DNA of 64,000 nucleotides from Zhenpiania hominis (GCF_014333425.1 NZ_JACRYT010000015.1:6603-70602), one strand, 5' to 3'. Positions 36,421 to 45,574 are shown, counted from the first letter of the stretch. A program made the numbers and translations. Notes: generated by a model not told the origin, from the letters alone.

Positions 36421-37692
36421 ATGAGAGAGATAAAGAAATGGAAGTCAAAATTTTTAGTAGTTGCATTGGGGCAAGCAATTTCACTGCTGGGAAGTCATGG
36501 CGTTCAGTTTGCTTTGATCTGGTGGCTTGCGGAGAAAACATCCTCTCCGTTGATGCTGGGAATATCCGGGCTGGTAGCGTACTTGCCCATGACCTTGTTC
36601 AGCCCGATTGCCGGAATTGCCGCCGACAGAATCAACCGCAAGTTTATCTGTATTTTTTCAGACATGGCTATGGGAATGGCGGCGATGATTTATGCGGTTC
36701 TGCTGTACTTTTTCGACCTGCCAGTATGGACGGTTTTTATCATGCTGTGTGTAAGAGGGATCGGCAGTACCTTTCAGCAGCCGGCCATCCAGTCCGTTAT
36801 TCCACAATTGGTTCCGGAAAACCAGCTTGTAAAAACCAATGGATGGATGCAACTGATGAATGCGGGATCCTTTTTCCTGGGGCCTGTGATAGGCGCGTCT
36901 CTATACGCGGCTTTTCCGATGTCAGTTGTTTTAATGAGCGATGTGGCAGGTGCCATTCTCGCCAGTACAGCTCTGGCGATCGTAAAAATTCCCAAGTTGG
37001 AGAGACAGCAAGCCCAAAAAGAAACGATGATGCGGCAGTTTAAAGCAGGTCTTAATGTGTTCCAGGAGGATAAAAAACTGCTTTATTTGGTAATAGGCGA
37101 AGCTTTGTGCATGTTCTTTTATGCGCCGCTGTCCTCCTTTTATCCGCTGATGACCAGTGACTTTTTTAATCTGTCGGCTATGTACGGAAGCGCTGTAGAA
37201 CTTGCATTTGCAGTCGGAATGATCGTATCATCTCTGTTGTTTTCAAGTGTATGGAAGGTTAAGAAAAAGATTCAAACGTCGTTTGCCGGGCTTCTTGGAA
37301 TGGGGATGACTGCTGCTGTTTGCGGTATTTTGCCGCCGGTTTATACCGGGTGGTTCATCTTTGCCGGCATGTGCGTTTTCCTTGGAGCATCGGGAAATGT
37401 GCATTCTATTCCATTAAACGCGTATATTCAGGAGACAGTAGCGCCGGAAAAAATGGGGCGGGCATTTTCCGTCCTGACGCTGATTTCATCAATAACAATG
37501 CCGGCTGGTCTATTGATGAGCAGTCCTGTCGCAGAGGAGGTGGGCGTAAATACATGGTTTTTCATCGCGGGGATCAGCATGCTTGTGCTGACAGCGGTCG
37601 TACTGTTTTGTTATAAGCTTAAGTATCCGAAAAGGAGTGAAGGCTACAGGCGGACTACACAAGGAAATGGGAAGAAAAATAAGAGGGCTTGA
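36421..37692 (+). CDS. MFS efflux transporter, DHA3 / Mef-like
   Basis: The 423-residue membrane protein has about 12 hydrophobic segments. The start KKWKSKFLVVALGQAISLLGSH and the loop PIAGIAADRINRKFICIFSD (motif A, GxxADRxxRK) resemble macrolide efflux proteins such as MefA, with similar blocks GIGSTFQQPAIQSVIPQLVP and VKIPKLE. It should export a drug by proton antiport; the substrate is not determined. The upstream leader with a five-codon peptide and a terminator suggests induction by a translation inhibitor. AAAGGA stands before the ATG. Confidence 0.85.
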   Translation: MREIKKWKSKFLVVALGQAISLLGSHGVQFALIWWLAEKTSSPLMLGISGLVAYLPMTLFSPIAGIAADRINRKFICIFSDMAMGMAAMIYAVLLYFFDLPVWTVFIMLCVRGIGSTFQQPAIQSVIPQLVPENQLVKTNGWMQLMNAGSFFLGPVIGASLYAAFPMSVVLMSDVAGAILASTALAIVKIPKLERQQAQKETMMRQFKAGLNVFQEDKKLLYLVIGEALCMFFYAPLSSFYPLMTSDFFNLSAMYGSAVELAFAVGMIVSSLLFSSVWKVKKKIQTSFAGLLGMGMTAAVCGILPPVYTGWFIFAGMCVFLGASGNVHSIPLNAYIQETVAPEKMGRAFSVLTLISSITMPAGLLMSSPVAEEVGVNTWFFIAGISMLVLTAVVLFCYKLKYPKRSEGYRRTTQGNGKKNKRA

Positions 37693-37798
37693 GCGCAAAT
37701 TCGCTGCAGATTGTGGTACAATGAAAAAAACATATTCCAGCGGGATTCTGCTTTATCCAAATCAGCGGATCCCGTGAATGGATAAGGAGGAAAAAGAA

Positions 37799-38365
37799 AT
37801 GCGAAAAAATCTCGGAGCGAACCCATACGTTTATCCGCAGCCGGTTCTGATCGTGGCAACTTATGGGGAAGACGGAACTCCCGATGCCATGAATGTAGCT
37901 TATGGGGGGATCGTAAATTCCAATCGAATCCAGATTAATATCGGAGTGCGCCATAAAACATCGGATAATATCAAAGCAAAGCAGGCATTTACCGTAGGCA
38001 TTGCGGATGAAAAGAATCTGGAGGCTGCGGATTATGTGGGAATTGTGTCCGGCCATGATGAGCCGGATAAAATCCGAAAATCCGGGTTCCATCTGATAAA
38101 AAGCGAATTCGTAGACGCGCCGGTGATCGAGGATCTTCCCATCTGCCTGGAATGCAGAGTGGAAGAAATCAATCAGTATAATGCGACGCTGCGTATTGTG
38201 GCGGAGATTGTGAACGTCAGTGCAGATGAAAGCATTTTGGATGGGAACGGAAATATTAATCCGGCCAGGCTAAAAGCGATTTCCTATGACCCGGCCAATA
38301 AAACCTATCTAAAAGTGGGCGGGAAGGCAGGAAACGCGTTTTCTGATGGAAACAGACTGAAATGA
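37799..38365 (+). CDS. Flavin reductase-like FMN-binding protein
   Basis: This 188-residue split-barrel flavoprotein begins MRKNLGANPYVYPQPVLIVAT, with the family segment DGTPDAMNVAYGGIVNSN for flavin binding and HKTSDNIKAKQAFTVG. Members bind FMN and reduce flavins or act as small electron-transfer proteins in anaerobes. AAGGAGG precedes the ATG by 8 bases and decides the start over an in-frame ATG seven codons upstream. Its stop overlaps the start of the diguanylate cyclase gene (ATGA), so the two are translationally coupled. Confidence 0.88.
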   Translation: MRKNLGANPYVYPQPVLIVATYGEDGTPDAMNVAYGGIVNSNRIQINIGVRHKTSDNIKAKQAFTVGIADEKNLEAADYVGIVSGHDEPDKIRKSGFHLIKSEFVDAPVIEDLPICLECRVEEINQYNATLRIVAEIVNVSADESILDGNGNINPARLKAISYDPANKTYLKVGGKAGNAFSDGNRLK

Positions 38366-40263
38366 ACTGGCAGCGCTCAATGGCTGCGACGGTACTGCTG
38401 ATTCTTCTGATTGTAGCAGCTTCGTTTCTGGCAACCAGTCGAATCAACCAGATGGAAGAAAATCGGAGCTTTACGAGGCTCTATGAAGAGACGAACAATC
38501 TGGTATGGGATATTGAGGACGCGGTAGAAAGCGATCAGAAGCAAATGAAAGCTCTCGCAGATGTGGTGGCAGGATATGAGGATTTGGATTCGCCAGAGCT
38601 TTGGCGGGTTCTGGACTCTTACAGTGGAATTGATATGATGGCCCGTCTGGAGCTTCTGCTTCCGGATAACACGGTTCTGACAACCGGTGGGAAAAGAATA
38701 GACGCGGAGGGGAAGCTCTCCTTTGAGACAGAATCTGCGAAAGGTGTGCATCTCAGCGATCGGGAAACGGATCTTGAGAATGATGGGAAGTATATTGTAC
38801 GCAGCTATGTTCCTGTCATAAAAGAGGGAGAGACACTTGCCATGCTGTATAGTGTCATTGATCTTGCGCGCCTGCCGGAGGAAATGGCAGCGGAACCTTA
38901 CGGAGGTGAAGCGGCGGTTTATTTGATTGATGGAGCCACTGGAGATTTTTTGATGGATACTTGGCACAATGAGCCGGGAGGCAACATCTGGGCCCTCGGT
39001 GAGAGACAAATGGCCCCTGGATATAACCATGAACAGTTGAAACAGGGACTGATTGATGGGAAAACCGGATATGTTGTATTCGTATCTGAGACAATTGGCG
39101 AAAATCTTTATTTTTATTATGAACCGGTCAGTGTCAATCAGTGGAGGGTTGCGCTGTCTGTTCCGCGGGATACGGTATTTGCCGGAGCAGATGGGATACG
39201 GAACGTTCTTAATATGTTTCTGCTCTTTGAGGCGGTGTGCTTTATCCTGTACTTTCTGTGGATGATTTTTTATGTGCGGAGTGTAACCAACGAAAAACAG
39301 CGTCAGCTGGATACGATTCAGTATATATACGATGTAGAAAAGCTGCTGTTCAATGCCCACGAAAACCGGGGAAATATGGAGAAGGCCCTGGAAAAGATCG
39401 CTCACATGACGTCTGCCGGAAAAGCTGGGTTTTGGATTGTGGAAGACTCAAGGCCAGTACATTTCTTTTCCTGGGCTGCCCAGTCGGAGAAAAAGTCTCA
39501 CGAGGCGGCAGAGGGGCCGAAGACGGCTGCCTGGCTTCTGGAATATTTTAAAGAAGGAAACCGGTTGTTTACTGCCCATGGTGAACAGGAAATTCAGGAA
39601 AAGATACCCGATGAAGCGCGGGATACCGTGAGAAGTTTGGTTGCCGTGCCGGTGGAGGCTGTAGATGGAACTATTTGCGGAATTCTGGAAATATACAACA
39701 GCGCAGAAAGAAAATGGAGCCCAACGATGTTAAAGAGTGTGGAATTCAGTTTTGGTATGTTCTGTAATAACCTGCATTCCTATAATGTGATTAAAGCAAA
39801 AGGTGAAAGAGATGCTCTCACCGGACTTTACAACCGAAACCGCTACGAGATGGATCTTCTGACATATCCGGATCGTTATGAGTATTCCCTGGCATGCGTG
39901 TATATTGATGTAAACGGACTTCACGAACTGAACAACAGCAGCGGACATGAAGCTGGGGACAATATGCTGAAAACAGTAGCCGCCCAAATCCGAAAAATGT
40001 TCGGAGAGCAATATACCTATCGCATTGGCGGCGATGAATTTCTTGCGTTCGCCTCAGATATGGAAAAGGAAACTGCGGAGCGCCTGGGAAAAGAGCTTAC
40101 AGAAGTGCTGGAACAGCAAAATATCTATGTTTCCGTAGGAGTGCAATGGCAAGAACACGTTCCTTCAATAAACACGCTGATCAAGGCTGCTGAAAAGAAT
40201 ATGTATGCGAAAAAAACCGCTTTTTACGAGCAACAGAATCCTGACAGGAAGATTAGAAATTAG
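38362..40263 (+). CDS. Membrane-bound diguanylate cyclase with extracytoplasmic sensor and GAF-like domain
   Basis: The 633-residue enzyme should make cyclic di-GMP. A membrane segment (about 8-26), an extracytoplasmic Cache-like sensor (about 30-280), a second membrane segment (about 290-312), a GAF-like domain (about 330-470) and a GGDEF domain (about 475-625) occur in order. The active-site GGDEF is intact at 556-560 (RIGGDEFLAF). The RxxD inhibitory site normally five residues ahead is absent, so product inhibition through it is not expected. It overlaps the flavoprotein gene by 4 bases, which hints at redox-linked signalling. Confidence 0.9.
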   Translation: MNWQRSMAATVLLILLIVAASFLATSRINQMEENRSFTRLYEETNNLVWDIEDAVESDQKQMKALADVVAGYEDLDSPELWRVLDSYSGIDMMARLELLLPDNTVLTTGGKRIDAEGKLSFETESAKGVHLSDRETDLENDGKYIVRSYVPVIKEGETLAMLYSVIDLARLPEEMAAEPYGGEAAVYLIDGATGDFLMDTWHNEPGGNIWALGERQMAPGYNHEQLKQGLIDGKTGYVVFVSETIGENLYFYYEPVSVNQWRVALSVPRDTVFAGADGIRNVLNMFLLFEAVCFILYFLWMIFYVRSVTNEKQRQLDTIQYIYDVEKLLFNAHENRGNMEKALEKIAHMTSAGKAGFWIVEDSRPVHFFSWAAQSEKKSHEAAEGPKTAAWLLEYFKEGNRLFTAHGEQEIQEKIPDEARDTVRSLVAVPVEAVDGTICGILEIYNSAERKWSPTMLKSVEFSFGMFCNNLHSYNVIKAKGERDALTGLYNRNRYEMDLLTYPDRYEYSLACVYIDVNGLHELNNSSGHEAGDNMLKTVAAQIRKMFGEQYTYRIGGDEFLAFASDMEKETAERLGKELTEVLEQQNIYVSVGVQWQEHVPSINTLIKAAEKNMYAKKTAFYEQQNPDRKIRN

Positions 40264-40305
40264 GAATGCGGAGAAAAGCGGAAAGCATACATCTGCTAAA
40301 CAGAA

Positions 40306-40351
40306 AAATAACCTCCAGGCTATAGCGCGTCCCGCTTTCCGGAGGTTATTT
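40306..40351. terminator. Bidirectional hairpin between diguanylate cyclase and XRE gene
   Basis: AATAACCTCC (40307-40316) pairs with GGAGGTTATT (40341-40350); it overlaps the stop codon of the leftward XRE gene. Confidence 0.7.
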
Positions 40352-40600
40352 GTTGTATTTTAAGCCGTTAAAAAGCGTATTGTAATCCGTATGAAAAATT
40401 TCCACAAGTGCTTTCAGTTCGCTGACCCGTATATTGTACGTACCTGCCTCCATCTGGGAATACGCGCTTCGTGAAGTGGGGAGACTACGGAGCTGCAGCT
40501 GCGCGGCAACCTGCTCCTGTGTCATGTTCGCGCTCTCACGGAGCTGTCTCAAGTTTTCTCCGATAGAGATGTCATCGATCTGTTTAATTTTCTGTGCCAT
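40346..40600 (-). CDS. XRE-family helix-turn-helix protein
   Basis: An 84-residue Cro/CI-type DNA-binding protein with the HTH at about 12-70 (IGENLRQLRESANMTQEQVAAQL...SAYSQMEAGTYNIRVSE). The start at MAQKIKQ was chosen because GAGAG lies ahead; the longer frame begins inside the promoter region. It is divergent from the 77-residue gene, and an interrupted palindrome between them is a likely operator. Confidence 0.82.
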   Translation of the reverse strand: MAQKIKQIDDISIGENLRQLRESANMTQEQVAAQLQLRSLPTSRSAYSQMEAGTYNIRVSELKALVEIFHTDYNTLFNGLKYNK

Positions 40601-40669
40601 ACTTTTATACTCTCTTAATTCAGGCAGTTTATAGGTTAATATTGATTCTAGTACAGATTTTTCATATAA

Positions 40670-40689
40670 TTGCAATGTATAAATTGCAA
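40670..40689. promoter_or_regulatory. Candidate operator between divergent genes
   Basis: TTGCAAT (40670-40676), GTATAA spacer, ATTGCAA (40683-40689): a perfect 7+7 inverted repeat just ahead of the 77-residue gene and within the divergent control region of the XRE gene. Confidence 0.5.
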
Positions 40690-40707
40690 AAGAAAGGCAG
40701 AAATCAG

Positions 40708-40941
40708 ATGAACAGGGAAGAATATAATCGAGTTCTGGAAAAGCTGGCGGAAAAAAGAGGTATCACTGAGGCGGAAGCGGAGCAGGGGCTGCAGGATGTG
40801 CTGGACGATATTTTCGAATACCTGGATGATACTGCCCGGAGCAGATGGCTCAAATTAGCGGGAAAAAAAGACAAAATGACGACGGAAGATTTTGTGGAAT
40901 GCATGGCGGAATTGTTTCAAATCGTGGAGAAAAAACGGTAA
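40708..40941 (+). CDS. Unrecognised small acidic protein, 77 residues
   Basis: A helical charged protein, MNREEYNRVLEKLAEKRG at the start and DFVECMAELFQIVEKKR at the end, with no recognised domain. GAAAGG lies before the ATG. It is divergent from the XRE regulator and may be under its control. Confidence 0.65.
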   Translation: MNREEYNRVLEKLAEKRGITEAEAEQGLQDVLDDIFEYLDDTARSRWLKLAGKKDKMTTEDFVECMAELFQIVEKKR

Positions 40942-40986
40942 TATTCGCATATGTTTAAAATTTTCTCCTTTTTTATAAATATTTAG

Positions 40987-41015
40987 TTGACAATCCGTAT
41001 ACGCTATAATACAAT
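40987..41015 (+). promoter_or_regulatory. Promoter of the acyl-CoA ligase operon
   Basis: TTGACA (40987-40992), 17-bp spacer, TACAAT (41010-41015). A perfect TATAAT at 41005-41010 lies only 12 bp behind the -35 box. Confidence 0.65.
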
Positions 41016-41093
41016 GCGTATTGTAAATAATTAAATGCAAATATGCGATTATATAATGCAATTTTAAAATTAATCATAAAGGAGAAAGAAATC

Positions 41094-42752
41094 ATGCAGA
41101 GAACTTATGACGATCGGATGTTTATTGACACTTTTGAACATCAGTTTACGTGGCTCAACGGCTTTATGAGAAACGTGACCCGTTACGGAAAAAAGCTGGC
41201 GATTATCGATCCGGCGGAAGACAAGACCTGGACATATGAAGAATTCAACCGGGAAGCCAACCGCCTGGCTCACGCGCTGCGCAAAGACGGCGTAGGAAAA
41301 AATGATGTTGTGATGATCGCGCTTATGAACTGCCCGGAATTCTGCTTTAACTATGTGGGACCCAGAAAAATCGGAGCGATTCTCAACATGGCGAACTTCA
41401 ACCTTTCCGCGGGAGAACTGGCGCTGCTGATCAATCACAATGAACCGAAAGTCATCATCTATTCTGCGGATATTTCCGAAACTATGGCGCAGGCCATTGA
41501 GATGGCGGAACACAAACCGGTACACGCGGTAATGGCTGATAATCTGAAAGGCGTGGAGCTTCCGGAGGGACATCTTTCCTACGAAGATTATGTCGCGGGA
41601 CAGCCGGAAGAAAATCCGGAAATGGATTTCGTACCGCACATTTACGATGAAGTAGTGCGCATGTGTACCAGTGGAACTTCATCGCTGCCAAAGAGCGTAC
41701 CGCTTAATGATATCAATGAAGTGCTGTCCGCTCATGACGCGATCATGCACTATCCGCTGAACTGCAAGGATGTCTGCATGAATATGACTCCGCTGTTTCA
41801 CAGAGGCGGAAGCCATTCCGGCGGAACCTGCCCGACCTTTTATGTGGGCGGAGCGCTGGTAGTTGTGCGCTCGTTTACTCCGCGCTCCACTCTGCAGTAT
41901 GTTGAAAAATACGGAATCACCTATCTGACCGGATCCCCCGCGACACTGGAAATGCTGGCCCGTGTGCAGGAAAAGACTCCGTTTGATATTTCTTCCCTGA
42001 GAGGGCTGGTAACGATGGGAGCGCCGTTTGAAAAGTCGGCCTGCATGCGCTATCTGAAAATGCTGACGCCAAATATCCTCAACGGTTACGGAACTACGGA
42101 AACTTTCTGGAATTCCTTCCTGCGGCCGTACGATCTTCCGGACTTCGCGGGGACAGTAGGCGGCAGCTGCATTGACGACGAAGTGCGTGTTGTGAAAATC
42201 TATGAGGACCGCAAGGCGGAACCGGACGAGGTGGTGCCGCAGGATAACGAGACCGTAGGAGAAATCATTATCCGTACGCCGGCAAAGACTACGTACAGCT
42301 ACTATAAGAATCCGGAAGAACAGGAGAAAAAATTCTATAAAGGCTGGATGTATACCGCCGATCTGGGATATTGGGACGAGCATTCCTATATTACTGTCAA
42401 TGGTCGGAAGGATGATATGATTGTGTGCTCTGCCGAGAATATTTATCCGACGCAGATTGAAGAGGTTCTAAGTGGATTTGACAAAGTTAAAGACTCCATT
42501 GTGACCGCTGTGCCGGATAAGGTTCGGGGAGAGGTTGTAGTTGCTTATGTCATTGCCGAAGATCCGACCCTGACGATAGAGGAACTGGCGAATTTCTGCC
42601 ACGAGAGCCCGATGCTTTCAAAATACAAACGGCCGCGCTGGTACCGGATTGTGGACAGCCTGCCGCTTACGGCAACCGGAAAGAAAATGCATTACGTGAT
42701 GAAACAGCAGGCTCTGGAGGATCTGGAGAAGGGTCTGTTAAAGAGAAAGTAG
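41094..42752 (+). CDS. AMP-forming acyl-CoA synthetase (class I adenylate-forming)
   Basis: The 552-residue enzyme activates a carboxylic acid as acyl-AMP and then as CoA thioester. Motifs: the P-loop-like A3 CTSGTSSLPKSVPL (Ser-Ser-Leu replaces the usual Thr-Thr-Gly and KS replaces KG), ILNGYGTTE (A5), WMYTADLGYWDEHSYITVNGRKDDMI (A7-A8) and the C-terminal catalytic Lys in LTATGKKM (A10). The substrate is unknown; medium-chain, branched or carnitine-like acids are possible. AAGGAGA sets the ATG. A hot-dog thioesterase gene follows after 8 bases, forming a two-gene unit. Confidence 0.88.
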   Translation: MQRTYDDRMFIDTFEHQFTWLNGFMRNVTRYGKKLAIIDPAEDKTWTYEEFNREANRLAHALRKDGVGKNDVVMIALMNCPEFCFNYVGPRKIGAILNMANFNLSAGELALLINHNEPKVIIYSADISETMAQAIEMAEHKPVHAVMADNLKGVELPEGHLSYEDYVAGQPEENPEMDFVPHIYDEVVRMCTSGTSSLPKSVPLNDINEVLSAHDAIMHYPLNCKDVCMNMTPLFHRGGSHSGGTCPTFYVGGALVVVRSFTPRSTLQYVEKYGITYLTGSPATLEMLARVQEKTPFDISSLRGLVTMGAPFEKSACMRYLKMLTPNILNGYGTTETFWNSFLRPYDLPDFAGTVGGSCIDDEVRVVKIYEDRKAEPDEVVPQDNETVGEIIIRTPAKTTYSYYKNPEEQEKKFYKGWMYTADLGYWDEHSYITVNGRKDDMIVCSAENIYPTQIEEVLSGFDKVKDSIVTAVPDKVRGEVVVAYVIAEDPTLTIEELANFCHESPMLSKYKRPRWYRIVDSLPLTATGKKMHYVMKQQALEDLEKGLLKRK

Positions 42753-42760
42753 GAAAGAAA

Positions 42761-43195
42761 GTGACCTGGAGTTATCAGCGGCGTGTCCGCTATTATGAAA
42801 CAGACCGCATGGGAGTGGTACACCATTCCAATTACCTGCGGCTTATTGAAGATGCCCGCATGGACTGGATTCAGGACCACATTATGAATTATAACGAAAT
42901 GGAGAAGATGGGAATCATCATTCCCGCGGCTTCCGCGTCGGGAAACTTTCGGACGTACCTGAAATATGACGATCCCTTTTCCGTAGAAGTAAAATTGATT
43001 CAGTTCAGTGGCGTGCGCATGAAATTTGCGTATCAGATTTATCATTCAGAGACGGGAAAACTTTGTTACGAAGGCGAGAGCGTGCATTTTTTCGCGACCG
43101 GCGAGGACTATCATCCGTTTTCGATCAAGCGCAAGTTCCCGGAACTATACGAGAAATTTAAAAACTGCATGGAAAGCGATCCAGAGCAAAAGTAA
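42761..43195 (+). CDS. Acyl-CoA thioesterase, hot-dog fold (YbgC/4HBT type)
   Basis: The 144-residue enzyme hydrolyses acyl-CoA thioesters. The family block RVRYYETDRMGVVHHSNYLRLIEDAR (viewed as RYYETDRMG then HHSNYLRLIEDAR) carries the catalytic Asp of the YbgC group. The start is GTG with an AGGAAAG site before it. It directly follows the acyl-CoA synthetase; co-occurrence of a ligase and thioesterase suggests control of an acyl-CoA pool. Confidence 0.9.
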   Translation: MTWSYQRRVRYYETDRMGVVHHSNYLRLIEDARMDWIQDHIMNYNEMEKMGIIIPAASASGNFRTYLKYDDPFSVEVKLIQFSGVRMKFAYQIYHSETGKLCYEGESVHFFATGEDYHPFSIKRKFPELYEKFKNCMESDPEQK

Positions 43196-43223
43196 GCTGA
43201 GACCGCCTGATTACAACAACATA

Positions 43224-43253
43224 GGCCGGAGACCGCCGCGGCGGTCTCCGGCC
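43224..43253. terminator. Bidirectional terminator, 30-bp perfect palindrome
   Basis: GGCCGGAGACCGCC and its exact complement join at 43238/43239 with no spacer, followed by TGTTTCTCTTTC. It separates the thioesterase gene from the convergent LysR gene. Confidence 0.85.
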
Positions 43254-43272
43254 TGTTTCTCTTTCTGGGGAT

Positions 43273-44175
43273 TTAAAGGATGTCCTTTGGCTTTTGCTCC
43301 TGCAGGATCCTGAGGAAGAGAGCCGCGGCGGGATTGAGCAGAGATTTGCGCCAGGCTACCGCGCAGGTGATGGAAGCGTCGGCGTGATCGATGGGTACGA
43401 CTTCAATCGAAGAGGCGGATATTTCTCTGGAAAAGGTGATCGGAAGAATGGAAATCCCAAGCCCCGCGCTGATACACAGGAGTACGGACTTCATATCGTT
43501 AAACTGATTGATCACATGAGGGTAAAAACGATACATGCGGCAGTAGTTCATGATCTGCATGTAGAGAATCGGGTTCTCCTCCTCGGAAATCAGGATAAAT
43601 CGCTCCTTTTGAAGCGCGGAAGGATTCAAATCCGCGCCGGCTCCGGCCAGCGGATGGCCTGCGGGCAGAATCAAACCCAGAGTTTCCGTATGGGTGACAA
43701 TGGTGTCAAACTCATCACTGTCCGGCAGCATATCCATATACAGAAAATGAAAGTCATAATGATCTTCGCCTTCTTCCAGCAGAGCGTCTCCGGAAGACAC
43801 GTATGTGACGTCCACAATGATATCGGGGTATTGTTCCCCAAAAATGCGGAGACACTTGGTTAAAAAGGTGTTGGCGGAAGGAACGGTAGCGAGATTCAGG
43901 CGCCCTTTCGCTCCGTCATGCAGCTGCTTTACCGCATAAGCGCCTTTTTTCGCCGCTTCCAGGATCTCCCGGGCGTACGGGAGGAAGGTTCTACCCTCTT
44001 CCGTAAGTCGAACATCCCGCTTTGTCCGGTAGAAGAGTTTGACTCCCAGCTGCTGTTCCAGATCATGGATCTGGCGGCTGATGGTGGATTGAGGCACGTC
44101 ATTCTGCTTTGCCGCGTTCGTAAAATTCAACGTCTGGCTGACCGATAAAAAACTTTTAATCTGGTTTAAATTCAT
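43273..44175 (-). CDS. LysR-family transcriptional regulator
   Basis: The 300-residue regulator has an N-terminal winged HTH (FLSVSQTLNFTNAAKQNDVPQ to STISRQIHDLEQQLGVKLF, about 8-60) and a periplasmic-binding-like effector domain (about 90-295). GGGGGA precedes the ATG at 44175; an in-frame ATG 15 codons upstream lacks such a site. It is divergent from the ketoacyl synthase gene, the classical arrangement for a LysR regulator and its target, so control of that gene by an acyl-derived signal is a reasonable inference. Confidence 0.92.
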   Translation of the reverse strand: MNLNQIKSFLSVSQTLNFTNAAKQNDVPQSTISRQIHDLEQQLGVKLFYRTKRDVRLTEEGRTFLPYAREILEAAKKGAYAVKQLHDGAKGRLNLATVPSANTFLTKCLRIFGEQYPDIIVDVTYVSSGDALLEEGEDHYDFHFLYMDMLPDSDEFDTIVTHTETLGLILPAGHPLAGAGADLNPSALQKERFILISEEENPILYMQIMNYCRMYRFYPHVINQFNDMKSVLLCISAGLGISILPITFSREISASSIEVVPIDHADASITCAVAWRKSLLNPAAALFLRILQEQKPKDIL

Positions 44176-44191
44176 CGTTATCCCCCATTGA

Positions 44192-44220
44192 TTGACAGGT
44201 GTCCCGAGGAGTGGTATCAT
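44192..44220 (+). promoter_or_regulatory. Promoter of the ketoacyl synthase gene
   Basis: TTGACA (44192-44197), 17-bp spacer, TATCAT (44215-44220), in the divergent interval next to the LysR start. Confidence 0.65.
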
Positions 44221-44330
44221 CGAAACAAGAAATCTTTTTTATCAATATTCGCGCGTAATTCTCTCTATTTATCCGATTTTGCTATTATACAATAAGATCT
44301 TCTTCCTGTAAAGAGGATTCGGAGGGACCA

Positions 44331-45548
44331 ATGAAAACAAAACTTGTAGTTACCGGAATGGGTGCGGTTACACCGATTGGATGCGGTGTGGAAACATACT
44401 GGAATAACCTGGTGAACGGAGCCTGCGGGATTGATTCGATCACACAGTTTGACGCTGCCAATCTGGCTGTTCAGATTGCCGCGGAGGTCAGAGATTTTGA
44501 CATCGCGGCGCATATGCCGAAAAAGCTGATACGGGAAACAGACGCTTTTACGCAGTATGCTTATGTAGCGGCAAAAGAAGCGCTGGGGGACGCCCTTCCG
44601 GCTGAACCGGACCGTGTGGGAATCGTTATGGGGACAGCTATGGCGGGAGTGGCGACGACGGCGGCTACTCAGGAAGTGCTGACCAACGCGGTCCACAAAA
44701 ATGTAGGTCCCCGCTTTGTACCCCGGATTCTGGGAAACATCGCCGCGGCGCAGATTGCGATTAATTACGGGATCTGCGGTCCAAGTCTGACTTTGTCGAC
44801 CGCGTGCGCTTCCGGAGGGGACGCGGTTTCCACCGGAGCGATGCTGCTGCTTTCCGGTGAGGCGGACGCGGTGCTGGCGGTGGGCGCTGAGAGCATTCTC
44901 TGCCCGCTGGTCATTTATTCTCTTGCCAACGCCCATACATTATCACGGACAAACGATGATCCGCAGCATGCCTGCCGCCCCTTTGACACTGGAAGAAACG
45001 GTTTCGTTATTGGAGAAGGCGGCGGCGCGTTGGTGCTGGAGACCGAGGAACACGCGAAAAAGCGCGGAGCCAGGATTTATGCCGAACTTGCCGGATGGGC
45101 CAACAATAATGACGCGTATCATGTTATCAATCCAATCCCGGATGGAACGAATTCCGCGGTCTGTATGCTCCGGGCTTTGGAACGCGCTGGAATCGCGCCG
45201 GAAGAAGTGGGATATATCAATGCCCACGGGACGGGAACGAAAACCGGCGACCGCGCGGAAATGGCAGCTCTGCGGAGAGTGTTCGGCCCGTCCGGAGCGC
45301 GCCCTGCGGTGAGTTCAACAAAAGGCGCTACCGGGCACATGATGGGAAGCGGCGGAATTACCGAAGCCATTGCCTGCATCCAGGCCATCCGCTGCGGCGT
45401 GTTGCCGCCGACGCTGAATCTGGAAGAGCCGGAGGACGACTTTAACTTTGTCGCGGAGCAATGTCGGGAACAGGAAATTAACGTGGCAATGAGCAATGCG
45501 TTTGGATTTGGAGGTCAGAATTCGAGTCTGGTGTTTCGGGGAGTATAA
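44331..45548 (+). CDS. Beta-ketoacyl-ACP synthase, FabF-like
   Basis: The 405-residue condensing enzyme joins malonyl-ACP to an acyl chain. The Cys-His-His triad is intact: Cys159 in LSTACASGG, His299 in NAHGTGTKTGD, and Lys331/His336 in KGATGHMMGS. Length agrees with KAS II. It is not located with other fab genes but opposite a LysR regulator and near an acyl-CoA ligase, so it may serve a specialised acyl chain rather than bulk fatty-acid synthesis; this is inference. Confidence 0.92.
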   Translation: MKTKLVVTGMGAVTPIGCGVETYWNNLVNGACGIDSITQFDAANLAVQIAAEVRDFDIAAHMPKKLIRETDAFTQYAYVAAKEALGDALPAEPDRVGIVMGTAMAGVATTAATQEVLTNAVHKNVGPRFVPRILGNIAAAQIAINYGICGPSLTLSTACASGGDAVSTGAMLLLSGEADAVLAVGAESILCPLVIYSLANAHTLSRTNDDPQHACRPFDTGRNGFVIGEGGGALVLETEEHAKKRGARIYAELAGWANNNDAYHVINPIPDGTNSAVCMLRALERAGIAPEEVGYINAHGTGTKTGDRAEMAALRRVFGPSGARPAVSSTKGATGHMMGSGGITEAIACIQAIRCGVLPPTLNLEEPEDDFNFVAEQCREQEINVAMSNAFGFGGQNSSLVFRGV

Positions 45549-45574
45549 AAGATGAAATTGAATGGTCCCAGTGA

